Below are positions 40,609 through 49,696 of a DNA stretch of 64,000 nt, in pieces. The notes under the pieces are model-generated. The model did not search any database, was not told the DNA's origin, and was given only the letters and a program-made list of their open reading frames with translations. Each line of letters starts with the position of its first letter. Positions within the stretch are counted from its first letter, which is position 1. The position numbers and the translations under genes were made by a program. Location: assembly GCF_010550675.1 (NCBI RefSeq), contig NZ_JAAGOA010000014.1, positions 149,673 through 213,672 of the forward strand, written 5' to 3'. This DNA is from Phytoactinopolyspora halotolerans (GTDB lineage: Bacteria > Actinomycetota > Actinomycetes > Jiangellales > Jiangellaceae).

Positions 40609-43502
40609 GTCCCATCTGCTCGGGTCCGCGGCGTTCTGTGGAATGTGACGGTGTGGGTGGCGCCGGCGGCGCCTCGGGTGTTCACGGAGAATGTGATGAG
40701 TGGCCGGATCCCGTGGACGGTGATCGTGTCGTCTGCGGTCCAGGACCGGTATCCGGCGCGGTCGACGCTGACAGTGAAGGACGCTGCCTCGTGTGTCGGG
40801 TCGGCCACCGCCACTTCCAGTTCACCAGCCCGTTCCTGCATGACCACTGAGCATGGCGCAGCGCTGACCGGGGCGAGCCGCATGGCGTCGGCGACCACGT
40901 ACCCGTCGTCGGCGTCGTTGGTCACCTCGATGTAGTGGTCACCACCGGCGGTGAAGTCGAACGTACCGAGCTCGTTCCAGGCGGATCCGTCGACGCGCTG
41001 GTTGACCCGCACCGTGGTCTCGCCGTCCGCATGCCTGATGACGAACGGGGTGTTCGTGGCCCTGTTGTCGAAGGCGAACCACCATGCCTGGACCGAGTAC
41101 CGGCCACTGGTCGGCACGTCGAGCCGGAACCGGGCGACGGCAGATCCGTCACCTGGTCCAGTGAAGGTTTGATTCTCCAAGTAGCGCAGGAATCCGTTGC
41201 TGCGTGCCCAGCTGCCGCTGACGATCTCGAATCCGGGATCATCGTCGTCGACGATGATCGTCGGCAGGTACGGACTGCCCGGCTCACCAATGGAGATGCC
41301 ATCTACCGAGCCGGTGTCGAAGAAGCTGGCGGCGGTGATGCCGAGCCTGGGCACCCGCACCGCCTGGACGCGGGGGTCGTTCGCCAGGATCTGCACGTTT
41401 CCGGGGTCGTCGGCCAGCTCGGCGGTCCGGGCCGCCGTCGCTGTGGGGGCCAGCAGATAGGCGTACGTGCCCTCGGTCGGGTCGATGCCGTGGTCGTACC
41501 AGAGTGTGAGGTAGCGACGAGTGATCGGATCGGTGGGCGGATTGTTGTTGGTGGTGACGTCGGCCCAGCTGCCGGTGCGTTCCTCGCGGATCGCGTCGAC
41601 GGCCCCGTCGCCGAGGAAGACGTAACCGCCCACCCCCTCCAGATGGGCCCACTGAGGGTTGGCGAACCGCTCGTTCCAGCCCTGGCGGGCCGGCTGCCTC
41701 GTGCCGTCGATGATCAGCGCGTTGTCCCCGTCGGTGTGCAGGCAACGGTTCTCGATGATCGTCTCCACGCGGTTGCCGCTGCCGCCGGTGATGCCGGCGC
41801 CGAGGGCGACCACGAAGTCGTCGAAGCAGAACCACGACTTCTTCGCCCGCACCGGCGGCAGGACCTCGGGCACGCTGTCGCGTCGGTCGACGATTCCCTC
41901 AAGATCCATGCCCACGGCCGCGAACGCGCCGTCCAGCACGGCGCCGCCGGTGAAGCTGGTTCGCATGCTGTGCGCATAGGAACCATCCGGCCGGTGCGGC
42001 AACTCCTGGGTGTCGACGGTGGTGCCGACGATGCGGTACGGATCCACCGTCGGCCAGTAGGAATCGCTGTATTGCCCGCCGTCGGAGTAGTTGTAGAGGT
42101 ATGCCGCTCCGGCGCCCATGTGCCAGCCCTTTCGGTTCTCCCCGTTGAGGGTCTCGTAGGACCCGATCCGATTGTTGGACATCGCGATGGCCAGGGCCCA
42201 GCCCCGGCCGCGGTGGATTGCCCGGGCCATGTTGGCGAACATGGTGTGCCCGGTCGGCTCCGGCGCGGGTTGCACCGAGTCGTCGGCGAGCAGCTGAGTG
42301 ACCGCGGCGGTCTTGGCCACGTCGGCGCCTTCCAGAGGATCATCCCAGGTGTCGCGTTGCAGCCATCCCTTGACGATCGACCGCCACCGCGCGGCCGTTG
42401 CCGAGTCCGCGGCCTGCGAGAGCAGAAGTACGTTGCCTTCGACCCCGTGGCCGCCGGTGTGCTCCGACCTCTCCCAGCGTGTGATCGTGCGTCCGGCCAC
42501 CATGCTGGGTATCTGTCCGTCGATCATCATCGGGATGTAGGCGCGGTCCACGACATCGAAGAGGAACTCCTTCTCAGCCCCGACCAGGTCCCACGGCGAT
42601 CCCGCGAGCAGGTTCAGCAGCCGGACGTTGCCGCCCAGGAAGACCAGGCCGTAGCCTCCGTTGTAGGCGATCCACTTGTGTTGAATGAACGATCCGTCGC
42701 GGTAGATCCCGCTTCCGTGGTCGGCGTAGACAAAGGCCTCGGCCAACGCGTCCCGCGCGGTAGTGACCCGCTCGGCGTTGTTGCCGGCGACGCCGCGCAC
42801 CATCACGGCCTGACACAGATCAATGCGGTTCGCACCGTCGGAGACCACGCGCCGCGGGCTATCGGGCGGGTAGTTGTATCGCGGATCGGGGACGAAATGA
42901 TCAATCGCGGCCAGGTAACGCTCGCGTGCCTCGGCCGGAATATGCTCATGCAGCAGGGAACACGTGGTGGCCAGGGGTCGCGTCGCGCCGATCTCCCACT
43001 GCCACCACCGGTGATCGAATTCGTGTTGATCTTCGTTGTAGGCCAGCCGGTTCCATAGCTCCAGGCCGGCCAGAATATCGGTGAGCACATTGGCGTCCCC
43101 TTCGAACTGCGAACCGGGCGTGCGGTAGGCGATCGCCATGTACTGCAGCCAGAGTACGGTCTCCTTCATCGTTCGCGAGTCGCCGTTGCTCTCCTGCTCC
43201 GTCATCGGCAGGTCGGTGAAGACCCGGGTCCGGTCGGGCGATCGCTCGATTCCGGCGACATAGGGCCGTACCCGCTCGTCGAGCGCCGCGACGGCCTGGG
43301 CGAGCGCGGGATCGGTCGGGTCGAAGTCGCCTCCGGTGACGAAGTCGTTCCACGTCGCGCGCATCGCGGCGAACGTCTCGTCATCACCAGGCGCCGCGAC
43401 CGCCGCCGGTGAAGGCCAACCCACAAAACCGGCGACCGTGAGGCCGGCGGCGCCGGCGAGCACCTGGCGACGGGACACGCCAACGTCATGATGTTCAGAC
43501 AT
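40605..43502 (-). CDS. secreted polysaccharide lyase family 8 enzyme
   Basis: About 965 aa from ATG 43502 behind GGGGAG; a Tat signal follows (SRRQVLAGAAGLTVAGFVG). The alpha/alpha toroid contains the catalytic set of PL8: Asn225 in GANRIDLCQ, His275 and Tyr284 in HKWIAYNGGYG, and Arg342 in MVAGRTITR. The beta-sandwich follows (RIGSYETLNGENRKGWHMG onward). A golvesin-like domain of about 125 residues (from GFEIVSGSWARSNGFLRYLE) is inserted near the C-terminus, unusual for PL8 and perhaps carbohydrate-binding. PL8 enzymes cleave hyaluronan, chondroitin or xanthan. Begins 42 nt after the solute-binding-protein gene. Confidence 0.92.
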   Translation of the reverse strand: MSEHHDVGVSRRQVLAGAAGLTVAGFVGWPSPAAVAAPGDDETFAAMRATWNDFVTGGDFDPTDPALAQAVAALDERVRPYVAGIERSPDRTRVFTDLPMTEQESNGDSRTMKETVLWLQYMAIAYRTPGSQFEGDANVLTDILAGLELWNRLAYNEDQHEFDHRWWQWEIGATRPLATTCSLLHEHIPAEARERYLAAIDHFVPDPRYNYPPDSPRRVVSDGANRIDLCQAVMVRGVAGNNAERVTTARDALAEAFVYADHGSGIYRDGSFIQHKWIAYNGGYGLVFLGGNVRLLNLLAGSPWDLVGAEKEFLFDVVDRAYIPMMIDGQIPSMVAGRTITRWERSEHTGGHGVEGNVLLLSQAADSATAARWRSIVKGWLQRDTWDDPLEGADVAKTAAVTQLLADDSVQPAPEPTGHTMFANMARAIHRGRGWALAIAMSNNRIGSYETLNGENRKGWHMGAGAAYLYNYSDGGQYSDSYWPTVDPYRIVGTTVDTQELPHRPDGSYAHSMRTSFTGGAVLDGAFAAVGMDLEGIVDRRDSVPEVLPPVRAKKSWFCFDDFVVALGAGITGGSGNRVETIIENRCLHTDGDNALIIDGTRQPARQGWNERFANPQWAHLEGVGGYVFLGDGAVDAIREERTGSWADVTTNNNPPTDPITRRYLTLWYDHGIDPTEGTYAYLLAPTATAARTAELADDPGNVQILANDPRVQAVRVPRLGITAASFFDTGSVDGISIGEPGSPYLPTIIVDDDDPGFEIVSGSWARSNGFLRYLENQTFTGPGDGSAVARFRLDVPTSGRYSVQAWWFAFDNRATNTPFVIRHADGETTVRVNQRVDGSAWNELGTFDFTAGGDHYIEVTNDADDGYVVADAMRLAPVSAAPCSVVMQERAGELEVAVADPTHEAASFTVSVDRAGYRSWTADDTITVHGIRPLITFSVNTRGAAGATHTVTFHRTPRTRADGT

Positions 43503-43544
43503 CAATTCTCCCCTGGTCGAAGGTTGCACTGTCGAATGCGGCCA

Positions 43545-45230
43545 TCAGGCCTGTTCGATTGCTTCTTCGTACTCGCGGCGCACCTGGTCGCCACCCTCAC
43601 TCGCCCAGGTCTTGGGCAGATCGTCGAGCGCGGTCACGTCCTTGCGCCCGAGGACGATATTGGTCACCTCGTCGGTCACGAGTTGGTTGAGGGTCGCTTT
43701 CTTCTCCGAAGCGCTCAGTGAGTAGTAGCCGATGGTTGGATTCGGCAGGCCGATCTCCGCGATTCTCTGCTGCCACGCGTGGAACGGCTTCGTGTAGTCG
43801 TCTTCGTGGCCGGCGTAATAGAGGGCCTGCACCGACGCGGTGAGATACCGGTAGCTGTTGTAGACCTCCTTGTTGCCGAGATCGGTCAACGACGGCCCCT
43901 GGTCGGTCATCGTGTGATGCACGCCCTCGACGCCGTAGTTGAGCAGCTGATCCTCGGTGGAGCCGAATGGTGCGGCGCAGTAGTTCATGATGCCGAGCAT
44001 CTCGTCGACCCGGTCTTCCGCGGTCTTGGTGACCGCGGCGAAGCTGAACGTCCCCTCGCTCAGCCAGTACGTCGGTTCGCCGCCGTCGTGTCCGAATGGG
44101 AATATGGCGGCGGTCTGGAAGTCCGGGTTGTGATCGATGTTGTTCTTGATCTGGGGGAGCCAACCGCCGTTGCCACCCTCATGGATGAAGATGCGTCCCG
44201 TGCTGTAGTGATCGTTGACGGTGGGGCCGTCCATGGTGGGGCTGTCCGGATGGAAAACGCCTGCCTCCCACAGTGTGCGGGTGTAGGCGATCGATTCCTT
44301 GAACTCGTCGGTCTCGATGTAGTAGGTGAGGCCGCTGTCGTCGTGGCGCCATAGGTTCGGGACGTTGAACATGGCCCTGATCAGGAAGAGCGAGAACGGG
44401 CCGTAGGCGCCGGTGTTGGTGTCGCCGATCGCGTACCGGCCCTCCTTCCGATCGGTGAGTTCCTGGCAGATTTCCAGAAACTCATCGGCGTTGGTCGGCA
44501 TGGGGATGCTGCGCTGTTCGAAGAGGTCTTTGCGGTAGAACGTCGCGCGACCGAACGGGTTGCTGGCCTTCGGCACGCCGTAAATGCGCCCGTTGATGCG
44601 GGCGTTACGCCAGCTCAGTTCCGGAATGGCGGCGAGGTTCGGGTACTTCTTGACGTTGTCGCCGGATAGCTTGTCCGACAGGTCGACACACGCGGCGTCC
44701 AAGAAGTCGGCCAGCCGGGGCAGATTGGCCCATACTGGCAGCTGGATCAGTTCGGGTAGGTCGCCACCGGCGCTCACCGCGGCGAATCGAGTCTCGTATT
44801 CGGCGTCGGGTACGAAATCGAAGTCGATTTCAGCGTTGAGCTCTTCGTTGACCGCGGCGATGTATTGCGAGTTCGGCGCCGGCGGGTTGTAGGTGATCAC
44901 CATGGCTTTCAGTGGTTCACCTGATCCCGGTGCAGAGGGGACAGACTTGACGAGATTCGTCGGCGCGGTGAAGTACCCGGGCTGGACACCGAGCTCGGAG
45001 CCGGGCAGGTCCGGTTCGGGAACGTTGCTGACGGGAACATAACTGGGCAGCGAAACGGTTTCGGAGTCCGTTCCGCCGCTGCTCGAACGGGAACCGGGAC
45101 CGCCGTCGCCGCAGGACGCCAGCGCCGGTCCTGCGGCTATGGCCGCGCCGGACGCCACCGCGGCACGCAGCAGGGTCCGTCGCGTGATCGTGGGGGTGCG
45201 GGAGATGGCGAGGGTGCGGGAGCCTTTCAC
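43545..45230 (-). CDS. extracellular solute-binding lipoprotein of a carbohydrate ABC importer
   Basis: 561 aa, GTG start behind AGGAGGAATC. Lipoprotein signal with lipobox LASC (Cys40) preceded by twin Arg (ITRRTLLRAAVASGAAIAAG). The long body is typical of LplA/YtcQ-type binding proteins for oligosaccharides: YNPPAPNSQYIAAVNEELNA, FVPDAEYETRFAAVSAGGDL and NGRIYGVPKASNPFGRATFY. Works with the two permeases upstream. The ATPase is not in the operon; a shared MsiK-like ATPase is the usual solution in actinobacteria. Confidence 0.92.
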   Translation of the reverse strand: MKGSRTLAISRTPTITRRTLLRAAVASGAAIAAGPALASCGDGGPGSRSSSGGTDSETVSLPSYVPVSNVPEPDLPGSELGVQPGYFTAPTNLVKSVPSAPGSGEPLKAMVITYNPPAPNSQYIAAVNEELNAEIDFDFVPDAEYETRFAAVSAGGDLPELIQLPVWANLPRLADFLDAACVDLSDKLSGDNVKKYPNLAAIPELSWRNARINGRIYGVPKASNPFGRATFYRKDLFEQRSIPMPTNADEFLEICQELTDRKEGRYAIGDTNTGAYGPFSLFLIRAMFNVPNLWRHDDSGLTYYIETDEFKESIAYTRTLWEAGVFHPDSPTMDGPTVNDHYSTGRIFIHEGGNGGWLPQIKNNIDHNPDFQTAAIFPFGHDGGEPTYWLSEGTFSFAAVTKTAEDRVDEMLGIMNYCAAPFGSTEDQLLNYGVEGVHHTMTDQGPSLTDLGNKEVYNSYRYLTASVQALYYAGHEDDYTKPFHAWQQRIAEIGLPNPTIGYYSLSASEKKATLNQLVTDEVTNIVLGRKDVTALDDLPKTWASEGGDQVRREYEEAIEQA

Positions 45231-45284
45231 GATTCCTCCTTGAACGCGTGATGGTCGGGTAGGACGGCGGCTGCGTCGCAGCGG

Positions 45285-46172
45285 CTATCCTTTGACGGCG
45301 CCGATCACCACGCCCTTGGTGAAGTGGCGCTGGACGAACGGGAAAACGATGAGGATGGGAATGATCGCCAAGACGACAATGGCCATCTGAGTCGCCTGTT
45401 GTGGGGGTGGAATCTGGTTGGGATCCACTTCCAGCTGCTGGCCCTGCAACCCGTAGAGCCGCAGGATGACCTGCAGAGGCCACTTCGATTCATCCGTGAT
45501 GAACAGCATCGCGTTGAAGAATGCGTTCCAGTAGGCGACGCCGTAGAACAGTGCGATCACCGACACCACGGCCTTGGATATCGGCAGCACGATGCGAAGC
45601 AGGATCCGCAACTCACTTGCGCCGTCAACACGGGCCGCGTCGAACAGCTCTTGAGGCAGGCGGGAGAAGAAGGTGCGGACGATAACGAAGTTGAACGCAT
45701 TCATCGCAGTCGGCAGGATCAGCGACCAGTAGCTGTCCAGGAGTCCCAGCTGCTTGACCGTCAGATAGAGGGGAATGATCCCGGGCGCGAACAGCAGGGT
45801 GAAGAGCGCGGTGAAGAGCAGGGGACGGTGCGCGAACGAGTCCGGCCGTGACAGTCCATAGGCGGCGAGCACGGTGGCACTGACGCTGAGGACGACACCG
45901 ATCCCCGTCACGCCGATGCTGACCAGCAACGCTCGAGCGACGACGCCGCCGAACAAGACCTGCTCGTAGGCGGCGAAGGAGATTTCGGTCGGGATGACGA
46001 CAACCCCGCCGGCCTGTGCGATCGCGTATTCCGTGGACAGGCTGGTGGACACGACGACGAGGAACGGAAACAGCACCAGCGCGACGATGGTTGCCAGGGT
46101 GGCCGCCTTGACTACGGTGAGAAGCGGTGACGGCTTCTCCATCCAGACTGGTCGGTTCGCGGCATATCTCAT
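45285..46172 (-). CDS. carbohydrate ABC transporter permease (LplC-like)
   Basis: 295 aa with six membrane segments (ATIVALVLFPFLVVVSTSLS first). The EAA loop reads ELFDAARVDGASELRILLRI before VLPISKAVVSVIALF. The C-terminus ends FPFVQRHFTKGVVIGAVKG as in LplC/YtcP permeases for complex sugars. The ATG overlaps the stop of the partner permease (ATGA). Confidence 0.93.
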   Translation of the reverse strand: MRYAANRPVWMEKPSPLLTVVKAATLATIVALVLFPFLVVVSTSLSTEYAIAQAGGVVVIPTEISFAAYEQVLFGGVVARALLVSIGVTGIGVVLSVSATVLAAYGLSRPDSFAHRPLLFTALFTLLFAPGIIPLYLTVKQLGLLDSYWSLILPTAMNAFNFVIVRTFFSRLPQELFDAARVDGASELRILLRIVLPISKAVVSVIALFYGVAYWNAFFNAMLFITDESKWPLQVILRLYGLQGQQLEVDPNQIPPPQQATQMAIVVLAIIPILIVFPFVQRHFTKGVVIGAVKG

Positions 46173-47230
46173 GGGCGTCTGTACACTCCGTCCTCACCGA
46201 GCATGTGTGCGACCTTGTTGGCCGAAAGCACGAGGATCAGCCCGACGACCGCCTTGAACAGGCCCGCCGCGGCGGCGATCGACCAGTTCCCGCCCTGCAC
46301 CCCGAAGTAGTAGACGTAGGTGTCCAGAACCTCGGCGGCATCGGGCCCGACGCTGTCGCGCTGCAGGAGTACCTGTTCGAACCCGATCGAGAGCGCGTCG
46401 CCCAGGCGCAGGAGTATCAAGATGATGATCACCGGCCGGATCCCCGGCAGGGTGATGTGAAACATGCGCCGCCAGTACCCGGCACCGTCCACTGCGGACG
46501 ACTCGTAGAGTTGGGAATCGATCGCGGACAGAGCGGCAAGGAAGATGATGCAGGCCCAGCCGGCGTCCTTCCAGATCACCTCCGCCACCAGTAGCAACTT
46601 GAACACCGACGCGTTTCCGATGATGTGCACCGGTTCCATGTCGTGGCGCAGCAGGAACTGGTTGATGACTCCCGCTCCGCCCAGCACCTGAGTGAACAGG
46701 GCGACGATGACGACCCAGGAGATGAAGTGCGGCAGGAACATCACGCCCTGGACGAACTTCTTGATGCGCTCGTGAAAAAGGCTGTCGAGCAACAGGGCCA
46801 GAGCGATGGGCACAGGGAAGAACAGCAGCAGGTTGAGCAGCGTGATGATCAGCGTGTTGGCAACGGCGTTCCAGAACGCCGGGTCGGCGAACAAGGCCCG
46901 GAAATTCGCCAGACCGACGAACTCGGCGTTCCGGAATCCCAGGAACGGCACGTAATCCTGGAAGGCGATCACATTGCCCAGGAGCGGCAGGTACTGGAAC
47001 AGGATCAGGAGTAATAGTCCGGGCACGGTCATCAGCAGCAGTGCTCGGTCTCTGCGCAACCGATGCCGCCACAACCGGCGGTGATTCCCAGGGGGACGGG
47101 TGGAGCCCGTCACCGATCCGGTTCCTTGCCGCTGACCGGGCGGATCAGCGGCTACGGCGCGCGGTCCGGCGGATGCTGAGCGGCTGGAGGCCATATGCGT
47201 GCCTGCCGCCGCCTCCTGGTCAGACTTCAT
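46169..47230 (-). CDS. carbohydrate ABC transporter permease (LplB-like)
   Basis: 353 aa (a later ATG at 47194 is possible). An Arg/Pro-rich N-terminal tail precedes six membrane segments (LLLMTVPGLLLLILFQYLPL first). The EAA loop is YESSAVDGAGYWRRMFHITL PG. LplB-type permeases pair with LplC. First gene of the operon permease-permease-binding protein-PL8-DUF1961, transcribed from the divergent promoter shared with the HutC-esterase fusion gene. Confidence 0.93.
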   Translation of the reverse strand: MKSDQEAAAGTHMASSRSASAGPRAVAADPPGQRQGTGSVTGSTRPPGNHRRLWRHRLRRDRALLLMTVPGLLLLILFQYLPLLGNVIAFQDYVPFLGFRNAEFVGLANFRALFADPAFWNAVANTLIITLLNLLLFFPVPIALALLLDSLFHERIKKFVQGVMFLPHFISWVVIVALFTQVLGGAGVINQFLLRHDMEPVHIIGNASVFKLLLVAEVIWKDAGWACIIFLAALSAIDSQLYESSAVDGAGYWRRMFHITLPGIRPVIIILILLRLGDALSIGFEQVLLQRDSVGPDAAEVLDTYVYYFGVQGGNWSIAAAAGLFKAVVGLILVLSANKVAHMLGEDGVYRRP

Positions 47231-47467
47231 GGGCGGATCTACGCGCCGAGGTCGACCGAATACTCGGCACGGTCGGTAGAGAAGAGCCGCAACCGCCCGT
47301 GTACGCAGTCGCGAGTGAATCGGTCACGTCGGCCACAGTGTCCCGTCGGTTGATCACGACGAGTTGCTTCATATCGGACTCCTCTCCCAGTCGCCGGCCG
47401 GAGCAGTAAGCGCTATCCGGCCGTGGCGAACGGCGTCATGCCGCACATTAGCCTCAGAACGAAGCAG

Positions 47468-47516
47468 TTGTCTAGACTTTTATGCGAGGTTATCTAGAGT
47501 TATCCTGTAGACTCGT
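47468..47516. promoter_or_regulatory. DasR/HutC-like operator cluster
   Basis: Perfect palindrome GTCTAGAC at 47470-47477 in the context AGTTGTCTAGACTT, close to the dre core recognised by DasR/YvoA-type HutC regulators. Degenerate copies (TATCTAGAGTTA at 47491-47502 and TGTAGAC at 47507-47513) follow. It lies between the divergent importer operon and the HutC-esterase gene, consistent with autoregulation and control of import. Confidence 0.6.
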
Positions 47517-47612
47517 ACGACGATCGGCTGGGGCTGTCCAGTGACTGCTACACAGGAGGCGGCCTACGGCCCAGCATCGGTGGACGGTTCCTGCCGGATA
47601 GAAAGTCTGACC

Positions 47613-49682
47613 ATGACACGCCACACGACATCCGCCCATCAGACGATCGAGCTGCACCTTCGTGAGCTCATCGCCGCTGCGTCCCCTGGCGATCGCTTGC
47701 CCGGCGACAAGGACCTGAGTGAACAGTTCGGCGTCAGCCGGATGACCGCGCGACAGGCCGTATCGAATCTCGTGGGCGAGGGCCGCGTCTATCGCATCCG
47801 TGGCAGTGGCACCTACGTCGCCAATGACGCGGTGCATCGGCGCGTGACCCGGTTCCTGTCGTTCACCGAGCACATGCACCGGCATGGCCGGCGCCCATCG
47901 GCTCGCGTCCTCGAGACGGGAAGCCGGGTCGGCACTCGGCAGGAAAATCACGATCTGGACCAGGGCGTCAACGGGCAGATCTACTACCTGACCTGGGTCT
48001 TGCTGGGTGACGACATTCCGATCGCACTGGAGGAGGTGCTGCTGCCGGCCGTATGCGCCGAGGTGCTCGACACCGATCTCAGTTCAGGATCGCTCCATCC
48101 CGCGCTCGCCGCCATCGGTCACGAACCGGTCCGGGCTCAGGGCACACTCACCGCCGCGTCGGCAGCACAAGATGTCGCCCGCCTGCTCGAGGTGCCGACC
48201 GGAGCAGCGCTGCTGGTCCAGCAGCAGATCGTGCGAGAGGCGAGCGGAACTCCGGTCCAACTTGCCGCGACCCGCTACGTCGGCGAACGAATGGTATTCG
48301 ACATCGATCAGGAGAAGCACAGTTACGCCGACCCCCATGAGCGTCGCCGCGAGCCGTTCTACGGCGTCGCATCAATGTCGGATCGCAACGAGAGGGGCAA
48401 TTCAATGGCGCCTTCGGCCGCCGACCGCACCGGACGCTTGTCCGTTCCTGAGGCGGAGCTGTCCGTCCCGGGTGGGCTACCGGATCCGCTCGTGGCGGCG
48501 GACGGAACACCGGTCACATCGGCAGATGATTGGACGAGACGACGTGCCGAGCTGATCGACCTGTTCGAGCGGCATGTGTACGGACGCACTCCCTCGAAGA
48601 GGGTCACGATGGATTCGGAGGTGATCGCCTCCAACCCCGGTGCCGTCGAGGGTCGCGCCACCCGGACCGAAATCCAGCTACGTTTCGCCGGCGGCCCAAC
48701 TGCGAATCTGCTGCTGTATGTGCCGAACGCGGTCACGGAGAGGTGCCCCGCCTTTCTCGGTCTGAACTTCTGGGGTAATCACGAACTCGAGTCCGACCCA
48801 GAGATCGTGTTGTCTCAACAATGGATGCGCGGGCACGGTGTCGGTGTCGTCGGCAATCGTGCCACCGAGGCGTCAAGAGGATGCGAGGCGGACCGGTGGC
48901 CGCTGGCCCAGATCCTGGACCGGGGATATGCCTTGGCCACGATGTATTGCGGTGATCTCGATCCCGATTACGACGACGGCTTCGCCAACGGCATCCATCC
49001 GCTGTTTTATGGTCCCGGTCAGACCCGGCCGGCTCGCGACGAGTGGGGGACGCTCGGCGCGTGGGCGTGGGGACTCAGCCGCGCCCTGGACTACCTCGAA
49101 ACCGATTCGCGCATCGACGCCGGGCAGGTGATCGCATTCGGGCATTCACGGCTGGGGAAAGCCGCTCTCTGGGCCGCCGCACAGGACACGCGCTTCGCGA
49201 TGGCGGCCAGCAACAACTCCGGGTGTGGCGGCGCCGCCCTGTCGCGGCGCCGGGTCGGCGAAACCGTCGAGGCGATCACCAGACGATTCCCGCACTGGTT
49301 CTGCACCGCATTCAACGATTACGTCGATCGTGAGGACGCACTTCCGGTCGACCAGCACGAACTCATCGCACTGATCGCGCCGCGACCGGTATGCATCGGC
49401 AGCGCGGTAGGCGACGAGTGGGCCGATCCCGCCGGGGAGTTCTTGAGCGCCCGATACGCCGATCCGGTCTATCGCCTACTCGGCGTCGAGGGCTTCTCCG
49501 GCACGGACATGCCCGATCCCGGCGAAGCCGTGACGAGCCGAATCGCGTACCACCTTCGCCCTGGCGGGCACGGCATCACCGTTCATGACTGGACCCGCTA
49601 TCTCGACTCAGCCGATCGTCAGCTGGGGGCGTACCTGGCACTGACACGGCCTACAGCCGAAGCATCATCCCTGCAAAATTGA
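47613..49682 (+). CDS. HutC-type GntR regulator fused to CE15-like glucuronoyl esterase
   Basis: About 689 aa in one open frame. Residues 10-75 are a GntR winged helix (DLSEQFGVSRMTARQAVSNL) and 80-240 a UTRA effector domain (RVTRFLSFTEHMHRHGRRPS, VQLAATRYVGERMVFDID). From about 265 on it is an alpha/beta hydrolase like CE15 glucuronoyl esterases: nucleophile elbow GHSRLGKAALW, LIALIAPRPVCIGSA, and the His of RPGGHGITVHDW. Both halves are full length. At the junction ATG 48405 has GAGAGGGG 7 nt upstream, so a separate 425-aa esterase may also be made. A cytoplasmic regulator fused to an esterase is unusual; no signal peptide. Confidence 0.85.
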   Translation: MTRHTTSAHQTIELHLRELIAAASPGDRLPGDKDLSEQFGVSRMTARQAVSNLVGEGRVYRIRGSGTYVANDAVHRRVTRFLSFTEHMHRHGRRPSARVLETGSRVGTRQENHDLDQGVNGQIYYLTWVLLGDDIPIALEEVLLPAVCAEVLDTDLSSGSLHPALAAIGHEPVRAQGTLTAASAAQDVARLLEVPTGAALLVQQQIVREASGTPVQLAATRYVGERMVFDIDQEKHSYADPHERRREPFYGVASMSDRNERGNSMAPSAADRTGRLSVPEAELSVPGGLPDPLVAADGTPVTSADDWTRRRAELIDLFERHVYGRTPSKRVTMDSEVIASNPGAVEGRATRTEIQLRFAGGPTANLLLYVPNAVTERCPAFLGLNFWGNHELESDPEIVLSQQWMRGHGVGVVGNRATEASRGCEADRWPLAQILDRGYALATMYCGDLDPDYDDGFANGIHPLFYGPGQTRPARDEWGTLGAWAWGLSRALDYLETDSRIDAGQVIAFGHSRLGKAALWAAAQDTRFAMAASNNSGCGGAALSRRRVGETVEAITRRFPHWFCTAFNDYVDREDALPVDQHELIALIAPRPVCIGSAVGDEWADPAGEFLSARYADPVYRLLGVEGFSGTDMPDPGEAVTSRIAYHLRPGGHGITVHDWTRYLDSADRQLGAYLALTRPTAEASSLQN

Positions 49683-49696
49683 ACGCCCCCTTGTCG

